From positions 1-48,838 of the forward strand of contig JAQGDQ010001299.1 of assembly GCA_030141605.1 (NCBI GenBank): a stretch of 48,838 nt of DNA, given 5' to 3'. The position numbers and the translations under genes are program-made. Source of the stretch: Tubiluchus corallicola (Eukaryota; Priapulida; Priapulimorpha; Priapulimorphida; Tubiluchidae). The notes beneath the pieces were generated by a model that did not search any database, was not told the DNA's origin, and saw only the letters and a list, made by a program, of their open reading frames with translations. Shown in pieces: positions 1 to 11,599 of this stretch (positions within the stretch are counted from its first letter, which is position 1; each line of letters starts with the position of its first letter).

Positions 1-317
1 AACAGGACTGTCCAACATCAAACAGGCTGGTATGGTGTAGCTGCAACAACAACAACAATGTGTGGTGTAGGTGCCCAAATAATTTGCAGATATGTTATGT
101 GATAATGGTAATGCTGTTTACTGTATTTTGTAGAAGACTCAGTATTTTTATTGGTCTTGCTCAGTGCAGCTTTAGCAAAATAAAGAAGCAAATATACAAA
201 ATTTGTAGCACGTTAAACATTGCGAACATGCTGTAATTGTTACGTAATTCTGCTCTGTAAGGTTAAGCAGCTGAAATAAATTGTTCCTCGGGTAACGTGC
301 AAGATAAGGTCCGTTAT

Positions 318-1272
318 GTAGTTCCACTGATAAATTGTTCCACAAGACACGGTACAAAATATGATCCACGATGCAGATCCACTGACATAAACTGTTCCAC
401 AAGACACGATACAATATCCGGTCTGTGACATAAGATCCGCTGACATAAATTGTTCCACGAGACATGGTACAAGATACGGTCTGTGACATAAGATCCGCTG
501 ACATAAATTGTTCCACGAGACATGGTACAAGATACGGTCTGTGACATAAGATCCAATGACATAAATTGTTCCACAAGACATGGTACAAGATAAGGTCCAT
601 GATGTAGATCTACTGACTTAAACTGTTGCATAAGACATGGTACAAGATACGGTCCATGATGTAGATCTACTGACTTAAACTGTTGCATAAGACATGGTAC
701 AAGATACGGTCCATGATGTAGATCTACTGACGTAAACTGTTGCACAAGACATGGTACAAGATACGGTCCATGATGTAGATCTACTGACGTAAACTGTTGC
801 ACAAGACATGGTACAAGATACGGTCCATGATGTAGATCTACTGACTTAAACTGTTGCATAAGACATGGTACAAGATACGGTCCATGATTATAGATCTACT
901 GACGTAAACTGTTGCACAAGACATGGTACAAGATACGGTCCATGATGTAGATCTACTGACGTAAACTGTTGCACAAGACATGGTACAAGATACGGTCCAT
1001 GATGTAGATCTACTGACGTAAAATGTTGCACAAGACATGGTACAAGATACGGTCCATGATGTAGATCTACTGACGTAACTGTTGCACAAGACATGGTACA
1101 AGAACGGTCCATGATGTAGATCTACTGACGTAAACTGTTGCATAAGACATGGTACAAGATACGGTCCATAATGTAGATCTACTGACTTAAACTGTTGTAC
1201 AAGACATGGTACAAGATACGGTCCATGATGTAGATCTACTGACATAAACTGTTGCACTGTTGCACAAGACAT
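318..1272. repeat. 57-bp satellite array, left
   Basis: About 16-17 units of 57 bases built on 'gtagatctactgacgtaaac' and 'gacatggtacaagatacggt'. Units near 318-600 are more diverged (gttccacaagacacgg, cataagatcc). 57 is divisible by three, so long open frames cross the array on the minus strand (19-residue periodic peptide SVDLHHGPYLVPCLVQQF); I treat these as by-products. It lies in the presumed intron 5 of the left gene copy. Confidence 0.95.
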
Positions 1273-1499
1273 GACAGAACGAAATGTTCTGCAATGGAAA
1301 CCAATTCAACTGTTTTTAGCCCACACCTGGATACCAATTTTATATATATTCACATTTTGCACTGCTTTGTGCTAGCATCTGGAAATTCACTCAGAAATCA
1401 CAATCTTCAAACAAGGAGAAAGATGTGGACGAAGCAATTAAGAAATGTGCTCCAAAGCACAGTAAGGTCTTGCACAATCTTGAACTGAAAACAAAAAAA

Positions 1500-2800
1500 C
1501 AGAAAAGTTTCTTGATTTCGTTAGTGGCCGAAGACTAGTCATTGAGAATGATGCTTGCATACGTGATCGTAAATAAGTCCTCTAACAGGAAAAGTTTCTT
1601 GATTTCGTTAGTGACTGAAGACTAGTCATTGAGAATGACGCTTGCATACGTGATCGTAGATAAGTCCTCTAACAAGAAGTTTTTTGTTTTTGTAAGAGAT
1701 TGAAGACTAGTCATTGAGAATGATGCTTGCATACGTAGCACATTCATGATCTCGTGATCATAAATAAGTCCTCTGACAAGAAGTTTCTTGTTTTTGTTAG
1801 TGACTGAAGACTAGTCATTGAGAATGACGCTTGCATACGTGATCGTAGATAAGTCCTCTAACAGGAAAAGTTTCTTGATTTCGTTAGTGACTGAAGACTA
1901 GTCATTGAGAATGACGCTTGCATACGTGATCGTAGATAAGTCCTCTAACAAGAAGTTTTTTGTTTTTGTTAGTGACTGAAGACTAGTCATTGAGAATGAC
2001 GCTTGCATACGTGATCGTAGATAAGTCCTCTAACAGGAAAAGTTTCTTGATTTCGTTAGTGACTGAAGACTAGTCATTGAGAATGACGCTTGCATACGTG
2101 ATCGTAGATAAGTCCTCTAACAAGAAGTTTTTTGTTTTTGTAAGAGATTGAAGACTAGTCATTGAGAATGATGCTTACATACGTAGCACATTCATGATCT
2201 CGTGATCATAAATAAGTCCTCTGACAAGAAGTTTCTTGTTTTTGTTAGTGACTGAAGACTAGTCATTGAGAATGACGCTTGCATATGTGATCGTAAATAA
2301 GTCCTCTAACAGGAAAAGTTTCTTGATTTCGTTAGTGACTGAAGACTAGTCATTGAGAATGACGCTTGCATACGTGATCGTAGATAAGTCCTCTAACAAG
2401 AAGTTTTTTGTTTTTGTAAGAGATTGAAGACTAGTCATTGAGAATGATGCTTGCATACGTAGCACATTCATGATCTCGTGATCATAAATAAGTCCTCTGA
2501 CAAGAAGTTTCTTGTTTTTGTTAGTGACTGAAGACTAGTCATTGAGAATGACGCTTGCATACGTGATCGTAGATACGTCCTCTAACAAGAAGTTTTTTGT
2601 TTTTGTTAGTGACTGAAGACTAGTCATTGAGAATGACGCTTGCATACGTGATCGTAGATAAGTCCTCTAACAAGAAGTTTTTTGTTTTTGTAAGATTGAA
2701 GACTAGTCATTAGGAATGACGCTTGCATAGATAAGTCTTCAAACAAGAAAAGTTTTTTGTTTTTGTAAGAGACTGAAGACTAATCACTGAGAATGACCCT
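1500..2800. repeat. About 87-bp satellite with higher-order structure, left
   Basis: About 15 units are marked by 'gaagactagtcattgagaat'. Three unit types alternate: one with tttcttgatttcgtt, one with ttttttgtttttgtta, and a longer one (about 105 bases) carrying 'gtagcacattcatgatctcg' before the ataagtcctct box. The long type recurs at 1683, 2120 and 2405, giving a higher-order pattern. The last units (from 2690) are degraded. Confidence 0.93.
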
Positions 2801-4400
2801 TAGATAGGCCTCATAGATAAGCCCTCCATCATAAGCGGCACTAAGCAGTGCATCACAGCATATATAACATTGCTGCCAAAAACCAATCAAAATTATTAAG
2901 AGCAAAACTATTTGTTATCAAGAAAAATGGAGAGGGCAGCAGTGCTAGTCAAACATGTTGAAATTGTTATTATGTATGGAAAATGTTTGAGTAAGACGTG
3001 TATATATATATAATGCAAATGTTATGAACACTCTTCTTATCTGAGTACTTTTGAAAAATAATTTTTATTTTGAGTGACGTATTATTTACTTGAACAACCG
3101 GCACAATCAGGTGTAGCTACGGCAGGATGCATTTTTTTATGTGACGTAGGTTGTTGAAGAGCAAAGGAGTTGGACAGTCCCGTTTGCCAGTACAATAAGG
3201 GAAATTCTGTTTGTCAACAGATATGGGTCAAAATATTTATGTTTGCCAAGCACGTGCTCAATGCTTTGTAAACAAGTTGACAAAAACTTCAGTGTGGCTA
3301 ACTGGTTACACACAAAAGTTGCTTGTATCCATACCAATGAGGGTATCTAGTATAAAGTCAAGTACATTCAGATCTGTTAGGAAAGCTTTACACAAACACT
3401 ACAATTCTTTATTACCGAAATTTTGCTAAAGGAACTTTTCGGAGACCAAGACTCATGCAGATGTGCATCAGGCTGACCAGTGGCTCGGAGACGTCGGCGT
3501 GTACTGGAATCAGGACAACGTAAACATAATTCTCCTAAGACAAATTTTGCCAAAAGAAGCTTTAATCCTTTGATGTCTCTTATTCGTTGTTTAATAAATA
3601 ACAACTGTTTCACAGCACACTTGAACACTGTAAAGCAGCTGTGCTAGGAGGCTATTAAATTCCACTTCCTCTTCGAATGCAAAGAGAGACTTATTCTGTC
3701 AAGCTATTCAAACAAAATGGCACCTTGGCTAAGATGGCTGCAACTCATAAGTACTTCTTGCACAAATGTGGGAACGTATTCTTATGGGTAGCCACACACA
3801 CATATATATATATATATAAACCTTCAAGAAATCAGCCAACTCATTTTGGTTAACTCATTCAGGACTGTAAGCATTTACAGCATTTTGCACGGGTTCATGA
3901 AACACTGCCCTCAGTAGGCAATGATTACGTTATATTTGATAATTTTTGTAGGTTTCTACTCCTCACACAATGGATTTTTATGCAAAGCTACATATGAAAT
4001 GCATTTGCTTACCTTAGCCAAATTAAAAATCAATTTTTGAGGAAAAAATTAAAAAAAAAAGCTTTCAGTAACTGCAGTGTTTACAGTATCACTTGTGTGA
4101 AATGGGCTAATGCAGAAAATTTCAACTATCCGACAAAACACTCTGATAAACTTTGGGCTCAAGTTCTACTCTAGTTTTAAGGAGAAATTCCTGTTAAAAG
4201 ATAAAACTTCCTTAATCTATCCTTAACTGATCGGTTGGCTTTTCCTGGACTCTGTACAGCAGACAGTTCTCTTGGACTGTATAGCGAACAGACGATCAAT
4301 AAATTAGTGTGTACGATCACGCAACTGTACACTAGACATAGCTACTCAATAGGCTAAGTTGAGTCCCTGAAAAGGGCGCGTTTGTCTTCATTTTAGCTAA
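2800..4400. other. Intron-like stretch without recognised genes (left; partner 33110-34720)
   Basis: AT-rich DNA between the 87-bp satellite and the GC-rich element, within presumed intron 5. It holds short TA tracts (3001, 3800) and a more GC-balanced patch at 3440-3540 (right 33970-34075, plus frame LRCPDSSTRRRLRATGQPD) that I could not identify as an exon. Confidence 0.5.
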
Positions 4401-4439
4401 CTAAATCACTTATATTTTTGTTTGTTGTCATCCTTTTGT

Positions 4440-4777
4440 CTCGGAAGACAATGGAGTGTACGCCAAGAGAGTCAGTTATTGATCACATTGATGGAGCTGC
4501 AGCGTCGACTGTGCTCCTTGAACGTCTCCAGGGCGCACGCCTGGGCAAGGTGTATGGAGATCCTGAGTTGGCCAGACAACAGGAACCCCTCTCTTCCTCG
4601 CTGGTGTAGTCCAACGGAAAGCGGAGCGATACGTTTGGCACCAGGTTGCCGGAGTCAGTGACCATGCTGCACTGGTCTGCCTTCGGGGCTCCACTCCTGA
4701 TTTGGAAGGTTTACTCCTCTACACGGCTAGAGGGCGGAGGAGGTCAAGTGACCCAATGACCATGTGTAGAGGAGTAA
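4440..4777. repeat. GC-rich repeat-like element ending in a 14-bp inverted repeat, left
   Basis: The stretch 4440-4740 is much richer in G and C than the surrounding intron. It ends with ttactcctctacac (4711-4724) and its perfect complement gtgtagaggagtaa (4764-4777), a 14-bp stem with a 39-base loop. Short frames are open but none resembles a known protein. It is perhaps a SINE- or MITE-like insertion; the family is not recognised. Confidence 0.5.
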
Positions 4778-4976
4778 TCACTTATAAATGTTTAAACAAA
4801 TAGCATGACTGGATAGCTGAGATTCTCCTGAATAAAAGACTATCTAATTTGCAATCGCACAGTAACAGCAAAGTCACAGGTGATATAAGATCTGTTTCGA
4901 ATGGTGCGGTCCTGAAGGCATTAATGGAAGGTCAAAATTCTCAAAATTTATACAGTAGTCATGTTACAGGGTTACA

Positions 4977-5527
4977 ATGTGGTCCAATCACAACAATATA
5001 TGAGTTATTAGAACCATTTGTCGTCGGGTTACTAGACCCATGTGGTCCAATCACGACAATATATGAGTTATTAGAACCATTTGTCGTCGGGTTACTAGAC
5101 CCATGTGGTCCAATCAAGACAATATATGAGTTATTAAAACCATTTGTCGTCGGGTTACTAGACCCATGTGGTCCAATAACGACAATATATGAGTTATTAG
5201 AACCATTTGTCATTGGGTTACTAGACCCATGTGGTCCAATCACAACAATATATGAGTTATTAGAACCATTTCTCATTGGGTTACTAGAACCATGTGGTCC
5301 AATCACGACAATATATGAGCTATTAAAACCATTTGTCGTCGGGTTACTAGACCCATGTGGTCCAATCACGACAATATATGAGTTATTAGAATCATTTGTC
5401 GTCGGGTTACTAGACCCATGTGGTCCAATCAAGACAATATATGAGTTACTAGAAACATTGGTCGTCGGGTTACTAGACCCATGTGGTCCAATCACGACAA
5501 TATATGAGTTATTAGAACCATTTGGTC
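4977..5527. repeat. 63-bp satellite array, left
   Basis: Nine units of 63 bases on the theme 'ggtccaatcacgacaatata' then 'tgagttattagaaccatttg' and 'gggttactagacccatgt'. The period is 21 codons and both strands stay open: plus reads GPITTIYELLEPFVVGLLDP repeats in a 251-residue frame, minus reads SNNSYIVVIGPHGSSNPTT repeats in a 194-residue frame. It is intronic in the zinc-finger gene model. Confidence 0.95.
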
Positions 5528-5747
5528 TGTTCATCGTCTCCAATGGCAGAACGGGCTACTTAGAAAAGTGTGAAGTTTTTTATATACCCATAACGGTTTT
5601 CTAACACGGGCATTAAAACACGCAGGTGTTGCACGTAAGCAAAATGCTGCACAATGTACTGGAGTTGAAACTGCTTCTCCACCATGTTACTCTATGCAAT
5701 AATGCACTAAACGATTGCAAAACAAAATTTAAGGCAAACCCGCTTAC

Positions 5748-8700
5748 CAATGTAGTAATCGTTCTTGACGTTGTCTATGATGTTGTGAATAGGTAAAATG
5801 CAGTCTAGCAAATAAGCAGGATTCGTCTCTAGAAAACAAGTAGAGTGCAAGCTCATATAAGATCAAACATTTTACATGCCAAAAGTGACATTACACTAAA
5901 ATGAGATGTTGACTATGACACATTGATAGGGCAGTCTGTTCTACACACTAGCAAGCTTCCTATCCAAGAGTAAATTCACAAAGCAACTCGGAAGCGTGTT
6001 TAGACCAGAGAACAAAAATTGCTGCGAGTTACTCTCTGACAGTAAGCATGAGCCGACACTGAGTTACTCTCTGACAGTAAGCATGAGCCGACACTGAGTT
6101 ACTCTCTGACAGTAAGCATGAGCCGACACTGAGTTACTCTCCGACAGTAAGCATGAGCCGACACTGAGTTACTCTCTGACATGAGTTACTCTCTGACAGT
6201 AAGCATGAGCCGACACTGAGTTACTCTCTGACAGTAAGCATGAGCCGACACTGAGTTACTCTCTGACAGTAAGCATGAGCCGACACTGAGTTACTCTCTG
6301 ACATTAAGCATGAGCCGACACTGAGTTACTCTCTGACAGTAAGCATGAGCCGACACTGAGTTACTCTCTGACAGTAAGCATGAGCCGACACTGAGTTACT
6401 CTCTGACAGTAAGCATGAGCCGACACTGAGTTACTCTCTGACAGTAAGCATGAGCCGACACTGAGTTACTCTCTGACAGTAAGCATGAGCCGACACTGAG
6501 TTACTCTCTGACAGTAAGCATTAGCCGACACTAACTTCCTATCTTCCTGTCTATCCATCCATACACATTTACAAAGTATCCATCTATCCAGCTATCTATC
6601 AACCTGTCCATTCATCCATCTAACTATACAAAGAATCTGTCCATCTATCTATCTACCTGTCCATCCGTCCTTCTACCTATATAAAGAATCAGTTTATCTA
6701 TCTATCTATTCTATCCATATACCTGTACAAAAAATCCATCTATATCTCTATCTACCTGTCCATCTATCCATCTACCTGTACAAAGAATCCGTCTATATCT
6801 CTATCTACCTGTCCATCCATCCATCCATCTACCTGTTCAAAGAATCCGTCTATATCTCTATCTACCCGTCCATCCATCCAACCATCTACCTGTTCAAAGA
6901 ATCTGTCTATATCTCTATTTACCTTTCCATCCATCCATCTACTTATGCAAAGAATCAGTCTTTTTACCTAAGAGTCAACCGAATGACTGTTACCTACTGT
7001 AACAATACGCACGGATATAAATACTTTTATAAAACCGAGATTACAATAAATGCCACTCACCAGTCTTCTCAGCAACAGTCTGAAGGTGAGAAATACCTTC
7101 TATATGTGATATGAACTGGAAAGCTCCCCTCATTCGTTTATTGCAAAGCTACAAACAATTAGAACAACAACATTGATACTAATTCCGCATACCAAGCAGT
7201 GAAATGAAATGTATCATTTTAAAGTATTTATTTTTTTATTTATTATTATTATCACATTGAGTACAATATAATGACATTAAGCACACAGTGACATCAAAAT
7301 TATTACTGTGTTAAATTTTGTCATACTGTTTTAAATTGTTATGTTTCATACACTATCGCTATCATAAAAGAATAATTGCACTGCAGTGGGCTAGAGAAGC
7401 AAAGGCTTGTATAAGCCCACTGTCATGTGAACCCGATAAAAAAATAATGGATGAGTGAACAAAAAAAGAACTGGGAGAAAGGTTAGATCACAAAGGAAGG
7501 GTAGAAGGATGCGGCTTTTATGAATCATCAAATCTTTTTTCGTATTTTTCTCCAGTCCTTTGGTAAATTTATTTCCTTTTGAGAAATAATTACTCAAGAA
7601 TTACACGCCACCCCTAGACCTGCTATTACTTACAATAACTTTTTTCATAAACTCGGATCAGGTCATCCATCCAGTGGCATTCCCTTCAAATTGTTGCAGA
7701 ACTACATGAAGAGTACTAAACGTTTTGCTAATTCATTGTACGTGTAATTGTACAATGAACTGCAACCTGAGTCATTTTGAGTTTTTGACTTTGAATTAAA
7801 CATCAGTTATTGAGCAATCATACTTTTGTTGTAAAACTAATACGATGATGTACATTGACAATTGTTTCTGGTATTACTTCTGTACTCTGTGAGTTTTGTA
7901 TATTTCAATTTTAAGTGTTAACTAATGAATTACTTGTTTTTGAACTAACTATCTATGTAACTATATTCTATATTGTACTTCTGCAATTATATCAAGATAT
8001 TAGGTAAAAGCACAAACTAAACTTGGTGCTAGAAGCCATTTTAAAGATAGCGATGTTGTTTCACCAAATTATAAGAAAAGTTCACGGAAAATTCCCCTTT
8101 CTTCCCCTTTACGTAATATGGGTCTGTCGTTTCCTAGCACGCTGTAGGTTTTCCAGTGGCCATCCATCTCTTTTTGGGAAAAGTTCCCACTCAAGTGATT
8201 TTGCTGGACCCCCAACAGCACATACCTTGCAGGTGAACCACGAACTCGAATTTCTTCCTACTAAATCTGATTTGTGATCCGATTTAAACTTGTCCCAGGC
8301 GCCGGCCATCAAGTTCCGGATTCTTCCGACGGCGTGATTTGCGGTGTGCTCGTGTTTGCAGTTCTCGTCCTGTAGAACAAACACGACGAATAAAGGCATG
8401 GTAACCATAGTAACCACTCGATTACGTACACAAGTAGATATTTCATTTAAAGCGATTCTAACTGCATGTTTCACTTCATTTTTAAGAACTATAATTTCTT
8501 TAAAAAATGTTAATACGACGCTTTTTATCAGAAAGCGTACTACAGAAAACTCCGCATAACTCAAATCCAACTGGATCGGGAAAGACCTTGAGTTGGGTGA
8601 TGTTGACAACTTTCCAGCAAAGTAAACCCCTCCTCCTAAATAGAAGGCAGAACCTTTCCACACATAAATAACGAGATTTGATCTTATTTTTCGAATCGGG

Positions 8701-10358
8701 CCCACTGGGAGGAACGGGGGCTGAAAAACAAACTCCAAAAATGGCCATTTTTCGGCCGTTTTTTTGCAAAAAATTGCAAAACTTATACCTCTTATTTCTG
8801 GAGAATGGGAACGTGCCTGGCATGGTGCGGGTAATGGTTAAATAGCCAGTTCAACGGGTGGGTGTTATAGTCATATTTAGATTTCGGGGGAGGGCCGCGG
8901 CATTTTCCTGGACTCAACTCCCGATTTTTTCAAATTTTTTCAGAAAGAGGATAAACAGGGCTACAGGTATGGTCTACATTTTAGGATGCTACCTGTGGAC
9001 AGCCTAGATTATGCTAAATATTAATGATTCACATTATCGCGATACTGGTGCATTTTGACAATACACAGATCACTACAAAAGGTATCACAATTCATCTATG
9101 TGTCATTACAGGCCTAGTTTCAGGAAGTGTTTATTGTATAATTTCGTCAAACACGATTACCTCATGTAGTACAAATGTTTTGCAAATGCTGCATAAAGTC
9201 TGTAGAAACCCTGACTTTGCCCCGCTGGCAGCTTTGCCGGTATCATCTTTCGGTTCCGTTCTGCACGATTTCTTATCGTCTTTTGCGCCTTTTCCATCTT
9301 CGGGTTTATCAATCGACTCTTTTCCCTTGGACGAACGAGCATCTTCCCTTACGGTGGCATTTTGGTCTTTTACTTTTTTTCGTTCAACGCTCTTTTCAGA
9401 CTCTTTCTTCAGCATCTCTTTTCTCTCTTCATCACTTTGTCGTTTTCTGCTTCCAGCATCCCTTTTTGCCAAAACATTTTTATCTTCATCAGCCCTCGGT
9501 TTGGTATCAACTTTATTATTTCTTTTTTGTTTCAACATTTCTTCTTGTTCTTTCTTTGAAGGAAACTTCTTCTCAGAATATCTGTTCTGCTCGTCTCGAC
9601 TAGGTCCGTTGTCTATTTTCGCGCTTTTTGGCTGCTGACTTTTCGCATCCTCTAGTTTCTCAAGCTTCCGTTTACCGTCTGCTTCCGTTTTGCTTTCCTC
9701 TTTTTGCTGGATCTGCTTCTTTCCTTCCAATTTTTCCTTGGCAACGTTCCCTTTACCTGAACTTGTCTTCTCATTTTTCTCTTTTTCGTCCTTCTTTGGC
9801 TTCTTAGGATCAGATGAATCCTCGTCATCAGAAAGTTTTAGCAGATCCTCGTCAATCGATACGTCTATTGATTCATCAATATCTTCCAATCTGAAATAAA
9901 TTTTGGTGCATTTTTTTTATTTTTTACTTATGGGTAATTGTAGCTCGATTGGTAAACAAAAATTACGAGAAAATACAATAATTTAAATTGACCAAAGTAG
10001 TCCCCGTAAATTATTACCAACAATTCCTAAAACCAGTGTGTATTTGTTTGAGCAATGATGATGATATCAAAAAAAAATTTCCAACAATCGACCAAAGGGC
10101 AGTTAGTTTTTTTTAGTTAGTTTAGCTTAGTTTATTGATTCCAAAAGCCGGTCTACATAAAAGTGACATAAATTACAATGAGTAAGACAAATTATTGGCT
10201 CAGATCAAAAGTAAAACTTGTAAGATGTGAGCCGAATAGGCGACATGGAATAAAGGGGTGCACTTTCAAAGAAATGTAATTACTTACCCTAATTCGTCTA
10301 AATCTTCCAGTTCACTTATGGAGATCATATGCTCAATATCTTCTTCCAGAGAATTCAT
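5748..10358 (-). CDS. U1/matrin-type zinc-finger protein, left copy (exons 1-5, partial)
   Basis: Exons on the minus strand are 10288-10358 (begins MNSLEEDIEHM), 9161-9890, 8226-8369, 7061-7148 and 5748-5828; all have GT-AG borders and compatible phases. They encode the acidic/lysine-rich N-terminus and two complete fingers with spacing C-x2-C-x12-H-x5-H. Finger 1 (C257, C260, H273, H279) is split by intron 2, and finger 2 (C314, C317, H330, H336) by intron 3. Exon lengths equal those of the right copy (71, 730, 144, 88 and 81 nt). I noticed about four base differences in exon 2, one of them changing a residue (Ser here, Ala in the right copy). Exon 6 would fall just before base 1, so completeness is unknown. 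There are no stops or frameshifts in the visible exons. The function is not recognised; RNA or DNA binding is inferred from the finger type. Confidence 0.82.
6026..6533. repeat. 35-bp minisatellite, 15 units (left)
   Basis: The unit is 'gagttactctctgacagtaa' followed by gcatgagccgacact. I count 15 starts, one of them in a unit truncated at 'gacat' near 6180. It lies in intron 4 of the left zinc-finger copy. Confidence 0.95.
6534..6965. repeat. Degenerate (TATC/CATC)n simple repeat with a ~60-bp secondary period, left
   Basis: The stretch is dominated by ctatctatccatc-type tetranucleotides. A box 'aaagaatccgtctatatctc' recurs about every 60 bases, so a tetranucleotide repeat has itself been amplified in blocks. 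Confidence 0.9.
7756..8188. other. Left-only 0.43-kb segment in intron 3 of the zinc-finger gene
   Basis: Flanks align with the right arm (ending 'gtgtaattgta' and resuming 'cactcaagtg' near 8186), but the intervening AT-rich bases have no counterpart at 29908-29912. The coordinate sum changes by 433. It may be an insertion on the left or a deletion on the right. No terminal repeats were recognised. Confidence 0.75.
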
Positions 10359-10670
10359 ATTTGATTAAATTCCTTTTTTCCTTAATCTTTACTGTACAGG
10401 AATAATCCCGGTGTAAGGAAATGTAATCGATCCGCTATGCAGCCGTGATCATCCACAGACAGGTCGTTGAACTATAATAAAATATGCCGGGATCTAACTC
10501 GGTGACCAGTATGCTTGGTCCTCTTTACCATAATTTAAAATTAATATTTCATCATCACTGCATATTTATATAAACACTGCATAATCTTTTACAATAAACT
10601 ATTGTCTTATATATGGAAAGAAGCTAAATATTTTTTTATAGTGCTAAGTTGTATTTAGGGTATCACGCCA

Positions 10671-11590
10671 GGCGCTATTACACTTTCGCACCGCCTAGTT
10701 TTTTCTAGGTTATTACTCGTTTCTAGGCTCGTAGGTCATTATTCTATTATTCTCACGTTATCAGTGAATGTTTCCGCTAATCTCGTGGTAATTTAATCAT
10801 ATATTTAGGTATAATTACCAATAATTACGTTGTATTCACAGTTCTACACCTATACAGTTCGTATCGCCATCTTGTTTGTGTGTGTAGTCACGTGACGAAT
10901 TTCGTACTAGTTTATGCATTATCAGGGCCTAGCTTAAAAGGCACCTGACACACTTTCATCTTGACCATATTTACGAAATAAAGAAAAAACATTTACTTTT
11001 TTTACAATCTAATAGTAATAATACTACAGTAATAAATAAAATTAATGATAAATAACTGTAGTGGTCTAAAATAATTTCCTCATATATGCCAGCTTGGGTC
11101 TGACAGAGAAACAAAAAATTCGGGAAGTCTTTAAAGAAAAGACAATGACTGGCACAGGATTATAATGGCATTTTAGATTTATATACTCATTATCACCACC
11201 ATTATTGCAGTGCTATTTTTATCGTTTTCGTCATCACTACCACTATTCTGATCCAGGCCCACCCGCGATACGATACAAACTCCTGTGGCTGCAACCCTAA
11301 TAATCATAAATTATGCGAAGAAACTAAAAATAGATGTTAAGGGCCACATCGTCACTGCGAGAGAGCAATTGCGCATTAGTGGTGTAAACACAGTTATTCA
11401 CGTGGAGCTTTTTGCGAGATGGTGACGGTGAGTAACGTATGATTTTAATCTGGAATTGTAAGGTCTAAAAACCAATAATATTATGGGAATATGGTGTATA
11501 TTACGCCTGTTGGTCTGCATTCTGGCCTGCAGGCGTGAAAACAACCAATAGGCCAGAAAAAACTAGGTGGTGCGAAAGTGTAATAGCGCC
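10671..11590. mobile_element. Non-autonomous inverted-repeat DNA transposon with 9-bp target duplication, left
   Basis: The ends begin ggcgctattacactttcgca and match as inverted repeats over about 35 bases with one mismatch seen. The flanks are direct repeats of atcacgcca (10662-10670 and 11591-11599). No transposase is visible. A 9-bp duplication fits Mutator-like elements, but hAT/P-like families with 8 bp are not excluded. It lies about 310 bases upstream of the zinc-finger start codon. Confidence 0.85.
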
Positions 11591-11599
11591 ATCACGCCA

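Noticed and set aside
314-1272. Several open frames of 74-181 residues across the 57-bp satellite
   Set aside because: They arise because the period is a multiple of three. Peptides are pure repeat in more than one frame and no domain or splice context supports them.
4849-5604. 251-residue frame as a real gene
   Set aside because: Almost entirely 63-bp satellite, with an equally open frame on the other strand. Kept only as a low-interest observation.
6026-6533. Regular 35-bp repeats resembling a CRISPR array
   Set aside because: Units are directly adjacent with no unique spacers, in an intron of a eukaryotic gene.
8109-8738. 209-residue frame on minus (and 29357-30004 on plus) as one continuous gene
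   Set aside because: Only the middle 144 bases are shared coding. Both borders have good splice sites, the downstream parts differ completely between arms, and finger spacing is explained by splicing.
9024-9638. Long Phe/Ser/Leu-rich frames opposite exon 2 (also 28400-29013 on minus)
   Set aside because: Antisense shadows of the Lys/Glu-rich coding exon; composition is the direct complement of GAA/AAG codons.
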